DNA from: Candidatus Saccharibacteria bacterium CG_4_10_14_0_2_um_filter_52_9
Lineage (GTDB): Bacteria; Actinomycetota; Acidimicrobiia; Acidimicrobiales; RAAP-2
Assembly: GCA_903970515.1 (NCBI GenBank)
Contig: CAJCJA010000055.1
Span: forward strand, 1-64,000
DNA: 64,000 nucleotides
Reading direction: 5' to 3'
Shown here: in pieces, positions 41,568 through 50,857 of the stretch
Position numbering within the stretch: position 1 is the stretch's first letter
Layout: every line of letters begins with the position of its first letter
Translations under genes and position numbers: made by a program
Notes under the pieces: model-generated
Databases searched by the model: none
What the model saw: the letters and a program-made list of their open reading frames with translations, nothing else
Told to the model about the DNA's origin: nothing

Positions 41568-42995
41568 TTACCACGAGAGTGCGTAGGGCTCCAAGGGTGC
41601 CGGAAGGACGCTCGTACCGCTCAAATGGGCATCGATCGCGGCCGCGGCGCTGCGGCCTTCAGCGATTGCCCACACGATCAGGCTCTGTCCGCGTACGGCG
41701 TCGCCGCAGGCGAACACCGGACTCTGCCCGGGTACCGCCGCCACCCGCCATGCGTTATCGACTCGCAGAGTCCCGCGCTCGGTCATGCACGAAGGTGTGT
41801 TGAGACCCATTCGATCGAGTTCGGGACCTATGAATCCGGCGGCGATCAGTACGAGGTCCGCTGGCGTGCGAAACGTCTCCTGCGCCGAGTGGTCCATCAA
41901 CGAAATCTCGCGCAACGCGTCCTCACCGTGGAATTCGAGGGTCTCAGTAGAAAAGCGTCGCTCCCCGCCCTCTTGGTGCGCTGAGGAGGTCTTGAATAGC
42001 CGCGCCATCGTCGGCCACGGCTGGTCGTCGGGACGACTGTCGGGCGGACGTTCGAGTATCTCGATTTGGGTGACCGAGGAAGCGCCTTGTCGATGCGCGG
42101 TGCCGAGACAGTCGGCACCCGTGTCACCGCCACCCAAGATGATGACGTGACGCCCCCGAGCCGAGATGGGCGATTCCACGCCGTCGCGCACCGCCCGATT
42201 CGCCGCTTCAAGATAGACCATTGCGGCGTACACACCATCGAGTTCCGCCCCCGGCACGGGAATCAGACGAGGGATCGTCGAGCCAATGGCGAGCAGAACC
42301 GCGTCGTAGTTTCGTTGTAAGTCGACGAGTGGTGTGCCGCCGTCACCGATACTGACGTTGGTGTGAAATTTGATGCCCGTGTCGCGCATTACCTCGAGGC
42401 GACGTTCGAGGACAGCCTTTTCCATCTTGAACTCCGGGATGCCGTAACGAAGTAGTCCGCCAATGGCGTCGCTGCGTTCGTACACGCTCACGGCGTGACC
42501 GACACTCCGCAGCTGAGCTGCGGCGGCGAGTCCCGCGGGTCCCGATCCAACGACCGCCACGCGTCGACCCGTCTCGAGGATGGGATACGTGCCGACCGCA
42601 AGGCCGTTCGCGAACGCGTGTTCTGCGACTTCGTATTCGATGCGCTCGATCGTGACCGGGTCACTCGAGATCCCGAGCACGCAGGCCGACTCGCACGGTG
42701 CGGGACAGAGTCGTCCCGTGAACTCGGGAAAGTTATTGGTGCGAAAAAGTTGGTCGGCGGCGTGCGCCCAGTCCCTCTGGTACACGGCGTCATTGAACGT
42801 CGGTATCCGATTGCCGAGCGGACAACCCTGCATGCAAAACGGGATGCCACAATCCATGCAGCGTGCACCTTGCTCGCTGATCTGCGCGTCGCTTTGGGGT
42901 TCGTACACCTCGCGCCAGTCACGCAAGCGCACGGGCACGGGCCGATACGCGGGACCTTGTCGCTCGTACTCTAAGAAACCGGTGACCTTACCCAT
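41568..42995 (-). CDS. gltD: Glutamate synthase small subunit
   Basis: A 475-aa FAD/iron-sulfur protein that feeds NADPH electrons to the large subunit. The N-terminal cysteine clusters are GARCMDCGIPFCMQGCPLGN and CPAPCESACVLG. Two Rossmann motifs follow: VVGSGPAGLAAAAQL for FAD and IILGGGDTGADCLGTA for NADPH. The C-terminus has the GDAVRGQSLIVWAIAEGR block. The start overlaps gltB by eight bases. Confidence 0.95.
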   Translation of the reverse strand: MGKVTGFLEYERQGPAYRPVPVRLRDWREVYEPQSDAQISEQGARCMDCGIPFCMQGCPLGNRIPTFNDAVYQRDWAHAADQLFRTNNFPEFTGRLCPAPCESACVLGISSDPVTIERIEYEVAEHAFANGLAVGTYPILETGRRVAVVGSGPAGLAAAAQLRSVGHAVSVYERSDAIGGLLRYGIPEFKMEKAVLERRLEVMRDTGIKFHTNVSIGDGGTPLVDLQRNYDAVLLAIGSTIPRLIPVPGAELDGVYAAMVYLEAANRAVRDGVESPISARGRHVIILGGGDTGADCLGTAHRQGASSVTQIEILERPPDSRPDDQPWPTMARLFKTSSAHQEGGERRFSTETLEFHGEDALREISLMDHSAQETFRTPADLVLIAAGFIGPELDRMGLNTPSCMTERGTLRVDNAWRVAAVPGQSPVFACGDAVRGQSLIVWAIAEGRSAAAAIDAHLSGTSVLPAPLEPYALSW

Positions 42996-45900
42996 TGCGC
43001 TGCTCGTCGCGCACCCGTTGATATTCGGAGGTCTCGATGCGTACGAAATTCATCCGCTCGGTGCGCCACTCGTCGAGGATCGTCTTGGTGATGTGCGAAC
43101 CCGTCTCGTCGTAGAAGCGCGTCAGTAGACCAAAGAGGAAGTCGTCGTCGTCAAACTCGAGCGGATCGATCTCGTACACGCCCGCGCTCAAGTGATTGTG
43201 CACTTCGCCGTGGGGGTCGTAAAGATACATCGTGCCACCCGACATGCCAGCAGCGAGGTTGCGTCCTACTCGACCGAGTACGACGACGACGCCGCCGGTC
43301 ATGTACTCGCCCGCGTGATCCCCAGCCCCTTCGACGATGATCGTCGCTCCGGAGTTCCGCACCGCGCAGCGCTCACCAACAACGCCGCTGATGAATATCT
43401 CACCACTGGTCGCGCCGTAACCAATGACGTTGCCCGCGATGATGTTTTCCTCGCTCACGAAGGTCGACGCCGGCGACGGTTTGATGATGATGCGTCCACC
43501 CGAAAGACCCTTGCCGGCGTAGTCGTTCGCGTCACCCACGAGGCGCAGTGTCATGCCTTTGGGCATGAAGGCTCCCAGGCTCTGCCCCGACGAACCCTCG
43601 AGGTCTATTTGGACGTGGTCATCGAGCAAGGTCCGTGGTCCGAGGGCGCGAGTGATGGCGCTACCGGTGAGGGTACCCACGGCACGATTGACGTTGCGGA
43701 TTGGACTCGATAGACGCACCGGCACGTTCTTCGTGGCGGCGCTGAGTGCGGTGTCCATGAAGCGCCAGTCGAGCGCGGAATCAAGTCCGTGTTCTTGCTT
43801 CATGCTCTGTCGGCGCTGATCGGCGGAGACGGGTTCGAGTAATGCGCGAAGGTCGAGATCGTTGGTTGGATCCTCGACCGGCTCGACACGTAGGCGCGAC
43901 ACGTCGCCAATGACCTCGTCGAGCGTTCTCGCGCCGAGCATCGAAAGGTACTCGCGTACTTCTTCGGCGATGAATTCGAAAAAGTTCTCCACGAATTCGG
44001 GCTTGCCCGTGAATCGTTCTCGAAGCCGTGGATTCTGCGTCGCGATGCCCACGGGACACGTGTCAAGGTGACACACGCGCATCATCACGCAACCCGAGAC
44101 GACGAGCGGCGCCGTCGCGAACCCGAATTCCTCCGCGCCCAACAAGGCGGCGACCACGACGTCGCGTCCCGTCTTAAGTTGTCCGTCTACTTGCACCACG
44201 ACGCGACTACGCAGGCCGTTCGAGGCGAGCGTTTGGTGGGTCTCAGCGAGACCCATCTCCCAGGGCGTACCCGCGTGCTTGAGTGACGTCAACGGTGCCG
44301 CCCCGGTGCCGCCATCGTGCCCCGAGATGAGGATCACGTCCGCGTGGGCTTTCGCGACGCCCGCCGCGATGGTGCCTACGCCCTGCTCGCTCACGAGTTT
44401 CACGTGGATTCGCGCCTGGTCGTTGGCGCACTTGAGGTCATAGATCAGTTGTTTGAGATCCTCGATCGAATAAATGTCGTGGTGCGGCGGCGGCGAGATC
44501 AACCCGACGCCGGGCGTGGAGTGACGGGTCTTGGCGATCCAGGGGTACACCTTGGATCCGGGCAACTGTCCGCCCTCACCTGGCTTGGCGCCTTGGGCCA
44601 TCTTGATCTGCAGGTCGTCCGCGTTCACGAGGAAACGACTGGTGACGCCGAATCGACCCGAGGCCACTTGCTTGATCGCCGAGCGACGATTGTTCATTGG
44701 ATCAGACGTGTCGAATCGGTCGTCGTCCTCGCCGCCTTCGCCGGTGTTGGACTTGCCTCCAATGCGGTTCATCGCAATGGCGAGCGTTGAGTGCGCCTCT
44801 TCGGAGATGGAACCGTACGACATCGCGCCAGTGGAGAAGCGTTTGATGATCGACGCGGCACTTTCGACTTCATCCAACGGTATGGGCGTCGCACTGGGTA
44901 CAAAATGCATGAGACTACGAAGCGTCATCTTGCCTTCGGCTTGATCGTCGACCAGCTTGGTGTATTCCTTGAAGATGTCAAAACGCTTGGCTCGTGTGGC
45001 GTGTTGCAACTTTTGCACGGTGCGCGGATTGAACAAGTGCAGTTCACCATCGCGGCGCCATTGGTACTCGCCACGGTTCTTGATCTCGAGGGGCACGCCG
45101 AGGGGAGGTGCGTAGGCGTCGCGGTGCATCGTAAGCACGTCGTTCGCGATGTGCTCGAGGGTGACGCCACCAATGCGCGAATGAAAGCCCGGAAAGTACT
45201 TGGTCAGCACCCCTTCGGAGATTCCCACGGCTTCGAAGAGGTGTGATCCCACGTAGCTCGCGACGGTAGAGACGCCCATCTTCGACATGGTCTTGACGAT
45301 GCCCTTGTTGAGCGCCTTGCCGTATTGATAGCGGGCTTCGAAACCACTAAGTTCGCTGAGCTCACCTTCTTCGATGAGCGCGTCGATCGAGTCATAGGCC
45401 AAATACGGGCACACCGCCGACGCGCCAAAGCCCAACAACAGCGCGACGTGGTGGACCTCGCGAACGTCCCCCGCTTCGAGTACCAGCGCGGCGCTCGTTC
45501 GAAGGTGCTCGTGGACCAGGCGGTGGTGCACGGCCGACGTCAGCAAGAGACTTGGAATCGCGGCGTGCGTCGCCGAGATGTTGCGATCGGACATGATGAT
45601 GATGTTGGCGCCCGAGCGCACCTGCGCGACGACTTGATCGCAGACCTCTTCGACCGCCCTCGCGAGACGCTCCGAAGCACTATCGACGCCCGCCGCCTCG
45701 AAGAGTCCGTCGACGACGACCGAGGAGAATCCTCGAAGCCGCGTGTTTTCGTGGATGTAGTGGATCTTCGCGAGCTCCTCGGTCGAGAGGACCGGCGATG
45801 CCAGCACGATCTGGTGGGCGTGCTCGGGGGTCTCGCTGAGCAGGTTCTCCTCACCACCTATGGCGACTCGGGTGGAGGTGACGAGTTCTTCGCGTATGGC

Positions 45901-47436
45901 ATCCAACGGAGGGTTGGTTACTTGTGCGAACAACTGGGTGAAGAAGTCAAATAGCGAACGTGGTTGATGCGATAACGCAGGCAACGTGGCGTCAGAACCC
46001 ATGGAGCCGATGGGTTCCTCGCTGACCTTGGCCATGTGACGAACGATGAGACGCAGGTCCTCCTCGCTGTAACCGAAGTTCTTCTGGTGGCGATGGACCG
46101 ATGCGTGACTCGCGACCAGCATCGGCCGTGCGTCGAGTTCGTCGAGCGACACCTGCTGTTCGTCGAGCCACTGCCCATAGGGAGCCTTCTTCGCGAGCGC
46201 GCCCTTGAGCTCGTCGTCGTCGATGATGCGACCTTGCTCGATGTCGACGAGGAATACTCGCCCGGGCTGCAGACGGCCCTTTCGCTCGATGTTGGAGGGA
46301 TCGATAGGTAAGACACCCACCTCACTCGCGAAGATGACGCGTTGGTCCTTCGTGACCCAATAGCGCGCTGGACGAAGTCCGTTGCGGTCCAAGACGGCCC
46401 CAACAACCTTTCCGTCGCAGAACGACACTGACGCCGGTCCGTCCCAAGGTTCCATCAGCGCGGCGTGATAGCGATAGAAATCGCGACGTTCCGCGCTCAT
46501 CGCGGTCGAGCGCTCCCAGGCTTCGGGGATCATCATCAAGATGGCGTGCGGCAATGATCGACCCGACTGCACGAGCAGCTCGACGACCTCATCGAAGCTC
46601 GCTGAATCGCTCATGTTCTCGGTGATGATCGGTGTGAGCTGGTCGACGGGAAGGGGAAACAGCGGACTTTGCAACGTCGTCTCACGTGCCGTCATCCAAT
46701 TGCGGTTTCCTCGCACGGTGTTGATCTCACCGTTGTGCGAAATGTAGCGGAACGGTTGGGCGAGGTCCCAGCGGGGCAGCACGTTCGTAGAGAACCGACT
46801 GTGCACGACCGCGATGGCGGACGTGAGGAACTCATTGTGCAGGTCGTCGAAGTAATGGCGCAACTGGGGCGCCGAGAGCATTCCTTTGAAAATCAAGACA
46901 TTGGGCGAACACGAGGACGCGTAGATGTCGAATTGGTGCTCGAGAACCTTTCGCGCGGCGAACATGGAGCGTTCCAAGTCCGCCGTGGGATCGCTCCTCG
47001 TGATCAACTGATGCACGAACTCCGGTTCGCTGCTCGCCGACGTCGGACCGAGGATCGATGAATTGACGGGCACGTCGCGCCATCCGATGCTTTGAAGACC
47101 GACGCTCGCGAGCACCGCGTCAATGTCAAGTCGGAGGGTGGGTACGTCGGTGCCCTTAGGAATCATCCAAAAGGCGACGCCGTAGTCGCCCTGGGCAGGT
47201 ATATCAGGGCCAAACGCCTGTCGAATGAAGGCATCGGGCATCTGCACCAAGAGTCCAGCCCCGTCACCGGAATCAACGTCGGCGCCCGTGGCGCCGCGGT
47301 GCTCGAGATTCTCGAGGATCGTCAGGGCGTCAAGAACGGTGGCACGAGTCGGCTGGGCGGTCAAATCGGCCACTATGCCCACGCCACAGGCGTCGTGCTC
47401 AAAACTTGGGTCGTAGAGGGAAAGTTTGTCTGTCAT
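42988..47436 (-). CDS. gltB: Glutamate synthase large subunit
   Basis: A 1482-aa flavoprotein making two glutamates from glutamine and 2-oxoglutarate. A 16-residue propeptide precedes the nucleophile Cys17 (HDACGVGIVADL). The class II amidotransferase domain, the central domain and the FMN/2-oxoglutarate barrel (GEGGEDDDRF and the HDGGTGAAPLTSLKHAG loop) follow. The [3Fe-4S] cysteines are in CHLDTCPVGIATQ, and the final GXGXG beta-helix domain is complete. An AAGGAAA ribosome site lies before ATG 47436 and a TATAGT box upstream. Confidence 0.97.
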   Translation of the reverse strand: MTDKLSLYDPSFEHDACGVGIVADLTAQPTRATVLDALTILENLEHRGATGADVDSGDGAGLLVQMPDAFIRQAFGPDIPAQGDYGVAFWMIPKGTDVPTLRLDIDAVLASVGLQSIGWRDVPVNSSILGPTSASSEPEFVHQLITRSDPTADLERSMFAARKVLEHQFDIYASSCSPNVLIFKGMLSAPQLRHYFDDLHNEFLTSAIAVVHSRFSTNVLPRWDLAQPFRYISHNGEINTVRGNRNWMTARETTLQSPLFPLPVDQLTPIITENMSDSASFDEVVELLVQSGRSLPHAILMMIPEAWERSTAMSAERRDFYRYHAALMEPWDGPASVSFCDGKVVGAVLDRNGLRPARYWVTKDQRVIFASEVGVLPIDPSNIERKGRLQPGRVFLVDIEQGRIIDDDELKGALAKKAPYGQWLDEQQVSLDELDARPMLVASHASVHRHQKNFGYSEEDLRLIVRHMAKVSEEPIGSMGSDATLPALSHQPRSLFDFFTQLFAQVTNPPLDAIREELVTSTRVAIGGEENLLSETPEHAHQIVLASPVLSTEELAKIHYIHENTRLRGFSSVVVDGLFEAAGVDSASERLARAVEEVCDQVVAQVRSGANIIIMSDRNISATHAAIPSLLLTSAVHHRLVHEHLRTSAALVLEAGDVREVHHVALLLGFGASAVCPYLAYDSIDALIEEGELSELSGFEARYQYGKALNKGIVKTMSKMGVSTVASYVGSHLFEAVGISEGVLTKYFPGFHSRIGGVTLEHIANDVLTMHRDAYAPPLGVPLEIKNRGEYQWRRDGELHLFNPRTVQKLQHATRAKRFDIFKEYTKLVDDQAEGKMTLRSLMHFVPSATPIPLDEVESAASIIKRFSTGAMSYGSISEEAHSTLAIAMNRIGGKSNTGEGGEDDDRFDTSDPMNNRRSAIKQVASGRFGVTSRFLVNADDLQIKMAQGAKPGEGGQLPGSKVYPWIAKTRHSTPGVGLISPPPHHDIYSIEDLKQLIYDLKCANDQARIHVKLVSEQGVGTIAAGVAKAHADVILISGHDGGTGAAPLTSLKHAGTPWEMGLAETHQTLASNGLRSRVVVQVDGQLKTGRDVVVAALLGAEEFGFATAPLVVSGCVMMRVCHLDTCPVGIATQNPRLRERFTGKPEFVENFFEFIAEEVREYLSMLGARTLDEVIGDVSRLRVEPVEDPTNDLDLRALLEPVSADQRRQSMKQEHGLDSALDWRFMDTALSAATKNVPVRLSSPIRNVNRAVGTLTGSAITRALGPRTLLDDHVQIDLEGSSGQSLGAFMPKGMTLRLVGDANDYAGKGLSGGRIIIKPSPASTFVSEENIIAGNVIGYGATSGEIFISGVVGERCAVRNSGATIIVEGAGDHAGEYMTGGVVVVLGRVGRNLAAGMSGGTMYLYDPHGEVHNHLSAGVYEIDPLEFDDDDFLFGLLTRFYDETGSHITKTILDEWRTERMNFVRIETSEYQRVRDEQRNG

Positions 47437-47471
47437 CGCGTTTCCTTGCGGGGCAACGCTGACCCGCTCTA

Positions 47472-47477
47472 ACTATA
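47472..47477 (-). promoter_or_regulatory. Candidate -10 for gltBD
   Basis: TATAGT on the minus strand lies 35 bases before ATG 47436; its leader contains AAGGAAA near the start. No good -35 is seen. Confidence 0.45.
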
Positions 47478-47503
47478 CCGAAAAATGGTCATTCTTCGAC
47501 GCC

Positions 47504-47509
47504 TACGCT
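47504..47509 (+). promoter_or_regulatory. TANNNT box for thiO
   Basis: TACGCT ends six bases before GTG 47516. It favours this start over the in-frame upstream codon at 47426, which lies inside gltB. Confidence 0.45.
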
Positions 47510-47515
47510 GGCTGC

Positions 47516-48589
47516 GTGGACACGGTACGAAATGACGTCGTGGTCGTGGGAGCCGGCATTATTGGACTGACGACTGCGTTTCGGCTCCTTCGGGCGGGTC
47601 ACGCGGTCACGCTCTTCGACCCCTCCCCCGCGAAGGGCGCCACGTTCGCGGCGGCCGGAATGATTGCCCCGAGTGCCGAAATCGCGCCCGGAGAATTTTC
47701 CAACTACGAGTTACAACGTGGCGCACTTGGTGCCTGGCGCGAACTCGCGAGCGATCTCGAGGAACTGACGGGTGAGCACTTGCGTATTGAGCAATGTGGG
47801 ACCTTGCTCGTTGGCTGGGACGTGAGCGATCGACGACTGGTCGAACAGTTTGCTCGTGTCGCCCACGGATTTGGCGTTACGGCGACGCGAACGTCGCGCG
47901 AGGAGTGGCCCGACGCGTTCAACGCTCTTACTCCAAGGGTCGACGAGGGCTTGTTCCTCGAAGGTGACGCGTGGATCGATCCCGATCAAGCAGTGCGAAT
48001 ACTGCAGGACGCGCTGTCGCTGCTGGGAGCCAAAATCATCGCCGACGAGGTCGTTCGTGTGGGCTCTGATGACGCGCTCGTGTGGGCGTGGTCCGAATCG
48101 GGCGAAGTACACGCTCGTTACGGAGTCATCGCGAGTGGCGCCCGGGGCTTACCCGAAGGACTGTCGTCTCGTCACAACAATGTGGTTCGCCCGGTGCGCG
48201 GCGTGACGATCCGCGTCGAGGGTCTCGAGCGCAATGAACTTCCGACGGTGCGGTCCTTCGTCCGCGGACGCCCTTTTTATATGGTCAACCGACCAAACGG
48301 TTACGCCGTACTGGGCGCGAGCACGGACGAACGAGGAGATTCCGTAATCGAGGCGGGTGAGCTTTCTCGATTGTTGCGCGACGCGCTCGACCTCGTGCCT
48401 GGCCTCGAGAGCGCCACGGTACTCGAGACGCGCATTGGACTACGTCCCGCCAGCGCGAACCTTCAGCCGTTCTTCGAGGTCCTCGGTGATTCTCGATGGG
48501 CGTGGTCCTCGGGACACTATCGCCATGGCGTCACGCTCGCTCCCCTCGCCGCGAGCGACGCGTTGCGCTTCGTGCAAGGAACGCCGTGA
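47516..48589 (+). CDS. thiO: Glycine oxidase ThiO
   Basis: A 357-aa FAD enzyme of the D-amino-acid oxidase superfamily that oxidises glycine to dehydroglycine for thiazole synthesis by ThiG. The FAD motif VVVVGAGIIGLTTAFRLL begins near residue 9; GATFAAAGMIAPSAE and the late GLRPASANLQPFF and YRHGVTLAPL blocks match ThiO. The start is set at GTG 47516 just before the Rossmann strand. The TGA shares a base with the thiS ATG, so the two are co-translated. ThiG is at the other end of the window. Confidence 0.92.
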   Translation: MDTVRNDVVVVGAGIIGLTTAFRLLRAGHAVTLFDPSPAKGATFAAAGMIAPSAEIAPGEFSNYELQRGALGAWRELASDLEELTGEHLRIEQCGTLLVGWDVSDRRLVEQFARVAHGFGVTATRTSREEWPDAFNALTPRVDEGLFLEGDAWIDPDQAVRILQDALSLLGAKIIADEVVRVGSDDALVWAWSESGEVHARYGVIASGARGLPEGLSSRHNNVVRPVRGVTIRVEGLERNELPTVRSFVRGRPFYMVNRPNGYAVLGASTDERGDSVIEAGELSRLLRDALDLVPGLESATVLETRIGLRPASANLQPFFEVLGDSRWAWSSGHYRHGVTLAPLAASDALRFVQGTP

Positions 48590-48783
48590 TGTTCGTCAAT
48601 GGAGAGCAACACGTGCTTGAGCCGATGAGCGTGACGGCATTAGTGCAACACCTCGGCATCGAGGCACGCGGCATTGCCGTCGCGCGCAATGGCGAGATCA
48701 TTCGGCGCAGTGAATGGGGTTCGACCACGCTGATGCCCGAGGACCACGTGGAGATAGTGAGCGCCGCCGCAGGCGGCGCCTAG
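48589..48783 (+). CDS. thiS: Sulfur carrier protein ThiS with an extra C-terminal Ala
   Basis: A 64-aa ubiquitin-like carrier that donates sulfur to the thiazole. The start MFVNGEQHV and the RSEWGSTTLMPEDHVEIVSA strand match ThiS. A functional ThiS must end in Gly-Gly, which is adenylated and thiocarboxylated; this one ends AAAGGA, so one Ala follows the Gly pair. Either a peptidase trims it, as for some relatives of ThiS/MoaD, or it is inactive, or the base call is wrong. It begins at the base shared with the thiO stop. Confidence 0.9.
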   Translation: MFVNGEQHVLEPMSVTALVQHLGIEARGIAVARNGEIIRRSEWGSTTLMPEDHVEIVSAAAGGA

Positions 48784-48792
48784 GGGGAACAT

Positions 48793-48948
48793 ATGACGAT
48801 GAATGAATTGCTCGAGGCACTCGACGAACGGATTCTCGAGGCGCTGCGGGCAAAAGCGACGGGCGAAACAGTGGTGTACCTTTGCGAAGCGAGGGCGTGG
48901 CTGACGCACCCCGATCAAGCCCACGGCGGACATCGACCGAGTGCCTAA
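48793..48948 (+). CDS. 51-aa small protein downstream of thiS, unknown
   Basis: An ATG at 48793 with AGGGGGA at 48782-48788 just before it opens a 51-codon frame. The peptide is MTMNELLEALDERILEAL followed by VVYLCEARAWLTHPDQ and HGG near the end. The strong ribosome site, the nine-base gap after thiS and the GC-rich third positions support a real gene, co-transcribed with thiO-thiS. I do not recognise a family. Confidence 0.6.
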   Translation: MTMNELLEALDERILEALRAKATGETVVYLCEARAWLTHPDQAHGGHRPSA

Positions 48949-48960
48949 GGCGACTGCGGG

Positions 48961-48966
48961 TAGGAT
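48961..48966 (+). promoter_or_regulatory. Candidate -10 for tRNA-Pro
   Basis: TAGGAT lies 10 bases before the first base of the mature tRNA, a suitable distance for a tRNA promoter. Confidence 0.4.
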
Positions 48967-48976
48967 TGAACGTTCG

Positions 48977-49055
48977 CGGGCTGTGGCTTAGTTTGGTCTA
49001 GAGCGCTCGGCTGGGGGCCGAGAGATCGGGAGTTCAAATCTCCCCAGCCCGACCA
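48977..49055 (+). tRNA. tRNA-Pro (anticodon GGG)
   Basis: A 79-base cloverleaf with encoded CCA. The acceptor CGGGCTG (48977-48983) pairs with CAGCCCG (49045-49051) and the discriminator is A. The D stem is GCTT/GAGC. The anticodon stem CTCGG/CCGAG encloses loop CTGGGGG with anticodon GGG. The T stem GGGAG/CTCCC encloses TTCAAAT. All stems pair fully apart from one G-U. It reads CCC and CCU proline codons. Confidence 0.96.
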
Positions 49056-49071
49056 ACCGACTCGGTTGCTC

Positions 49072-50058
49072 CTAGCGTGGAGCGTCGACGTTCGACGACA
49101 GTGGCGCGTCCTTGCGAGCCTTCGACGATCGCACGCGAATCCCGTAGCGTTGGCCCACACCGGGATTCAGGTGTTTTGCCTGGTCATGAGTAAGTTGGAC
49201 CCAGGTTGACGTCCCATCGTCACCGGCCAATACGACTCGAACCTCGAAGCCAAGTCGTATGACCTCACTGACCGTGGCGCTCTCGGCACCGTCGCCCAGC
49301 GCAACGATCTCAAGTTCATGCGGTCGATAGCTGATACCACCGAAGGACGTAATCGGCCCAAGGAACGAAGCGACGAAGTCGGTCGCGGGGTGGTCGTAGA
49401 CGAACGACGGTCTTCCCGCCTGTTCGATGCGACCGCTATTTAAGATAACCAGTCGGTCCGCAATCTCCATCGCCTCGACCTGATCGTGGGTGACCAAGAT
49501 AGTCGTGATACCCACCTCCTGCTGCAACGTGCGCACCCAACTTCGTAGTTCGGCGCGAACTTGAGCGTCCAGCGCCGCGAACGGTTCGTCCAACAACAAC
49601 ACGTCCGGTTTGATCGCAAGCGCGCGCGCCAACGCCATTCGCTGGCGTTGACCACCGGACAATTGGTGCGGGTACTGATCAGCGAATTCCTCCAGGCGAA
49701 CGAGGCGAAGCAGTTCGTCAACTTGCTCTCGACGTTGCGCACGCGCGACGTGCTGTACCTTCAAACCGTAGGCGACGTTCTCGCGCAGCGACAGATGTCG
49801 AAAGGGGGCGTAGTCCTGAAAACAGAAGCCAATGTGTCGGTCGCGGGCGGGGGTGTTGGTGACGTCACGTCCTGCGAGCGAGACTCGTCCGCTATCGAGT
49901 GGGGTTAATCCCGCGATGATACGAAGGAGCGTGGACTTTCCCGAACCCGAGGGCCCCAGCAGAGCCGTCAACTCGCCTTCGTTCACGATGTCACTGATGT
50001 CGTCAAGCACCAGGCGACCTCCGAACGATTTGGTGACGCCGCTATACGAAACTGACAT
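49072..50058 (-). CDS. cysA: Sulfate ABC transporter ATP-binding protein
   Basis: A 328-aa ATPase powering sulfate/thiosulfate import. Walker A is LLGPSGSGKST, the signature is QLSGGQRQRMALARAL, Walker B is LLLDEPFAALDAQ, and the switch His lies in ILVTHDQVEAM. A C-terminal TOBE-like domain (about 240-328) follows. The start is ATG 50058 (MSVSYSG) with AAGGA upstream. It overlaps cysW by 17 bases and is the last gene of the operon. Molybdate specificity is excluded mainly by the CysT/CysW two-permease arrangement. Confidence 0.9.
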   Translation of the reverse strand: MSVSYSGVTKSFGGRLVLDDISDIVNEGELTALLGPSGSGKSTLLRIIAGLTPLDSGRVSLAGRDVTNTPARDRHIGFCFQDYAPFRHLSLRENVAYGLKVQHVARAQRREQVDELLRLVRLEEFADQYPHQLSGGQRQRMALARALAIKPDVLLLDEPFAALDAQVRAELRSWVRTLQQEVGITTILVTHDQVEAMEIADRLVILNSGRIEQAGRPSFVYDHPATDFVASFLGPITSFGGISYRPHELEIVALGDGAESATVSEVIRLGFEVRVVLAGDDGTSTWVQLTHDQAKHLNPGVGQRYGIRVRSSKARKDAPLSSNVDAPR

Positions 50059-50857
50059 GTCGTTTCCTTTCCAGTCGGTGTCGCGCCACGCCAATGAAGA
50101 CGAGGACGATCACCGAGACGAGGGCGAGGAGAAGGGCGCCCACGAACCCTTGATATGCGTTGAAACTCTCGAAATTGGCCCCAATATTGAGCGTCAGCGT
50201 CTGTGTGATCAGCGCAATGTTGCCCGAGACGATGAGCACCGCCCCGTATTCGCCCAGTACTCGAGCAAGGGTGAGGGTCACGCCGTACGCCGCGGCCCAC
50301 GCGATAGAGCGCATGGTAATGGTGAAGAAGATTCGCGAAGGCTTCGCACCGAGCGTCGCCGCGGTCTGTTCCTGGTGGTCGCCTACTTCACGGAGTAGAG
50401 GTATCACTTGACGCGAGACGAGCGGCAGTGATACGAACACCGACGCGAGGACGATCGCCGGATACGAGAACATGATGCGCAGTCCCGTCGCCGCGAACAC
50501 GGAACCGAACCAGCCATTTTGGGCGTACGCGAGCTCGAGGATCAAGCCCACGATGATGGGTGAGATCGCGAGCGGGATGTCAATGATCACGTCGATGAAT
50601 CGACTGAGCGGCGAAGGATGACGCACGATCCACATCGACACCCCGACTCCGAACAGTACGTTGAGCGGCACCGCGAGAATGACCACCTTCAACGAGAGTT
50701 CAATGGCGAGATCCATCGCGTGGTCGTGTAGTGCAAACCAGAACTGGTTCCAACCGTGGCTCAACGCTTGTTGAAAGACGAAACCAAGGGGTAACGCGAG
50801 GAGCGCACCCACGTAGAAGATCACGAGAGAACGTAGGACGATCGACGGACGTGTCAT
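50042..50857 (-). CDS. cysW: Sulfate ABC transporter permease CysW
   Basis: A 271-aa permease with six predicted helices. The EAA loop that contacts the ATPase reads AATLGAKPSRIFFTITM, followed by the GEYGAVLIVSGNI block characteristic of CysW. It pairs with CysT to form the channel. The start overlaps the cysT stop as ATGA. Confidence 0.9.
   Translation of the reverse strand: MTRPSIVLRSLVIFYVGALLALPLGFVFQQALSHGWNQFWFALHDHAMDLAIELSLKVVILAVPLNVLFGVGVSMWIVRHPSPLSRFIDVIIDIPLAISPIIVGLILELAYAQNGWFGSVFAATGLRIMFSYPAIVLASVFVSLPLVSRQVIPLLREVGDHQEQTAATLGAKPSRIFFTITMRSIAWAAAYGVTLTLARVLGEYGAVLIVSGNIALITQTLTLNIGANFESFNAYQGFVGALLLALVSVIVLVFIGVARHRLERKRHVSFV

Noticed and set aside
48945-49160. A 71-codon minus-strand frame containing GWGDLNSRSLGPQPSALDQTKP
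   Set aside because: It is the antisense of the tRNA-Pro gene; such translated tRNA sequences are a well-known source of false protein annotations.
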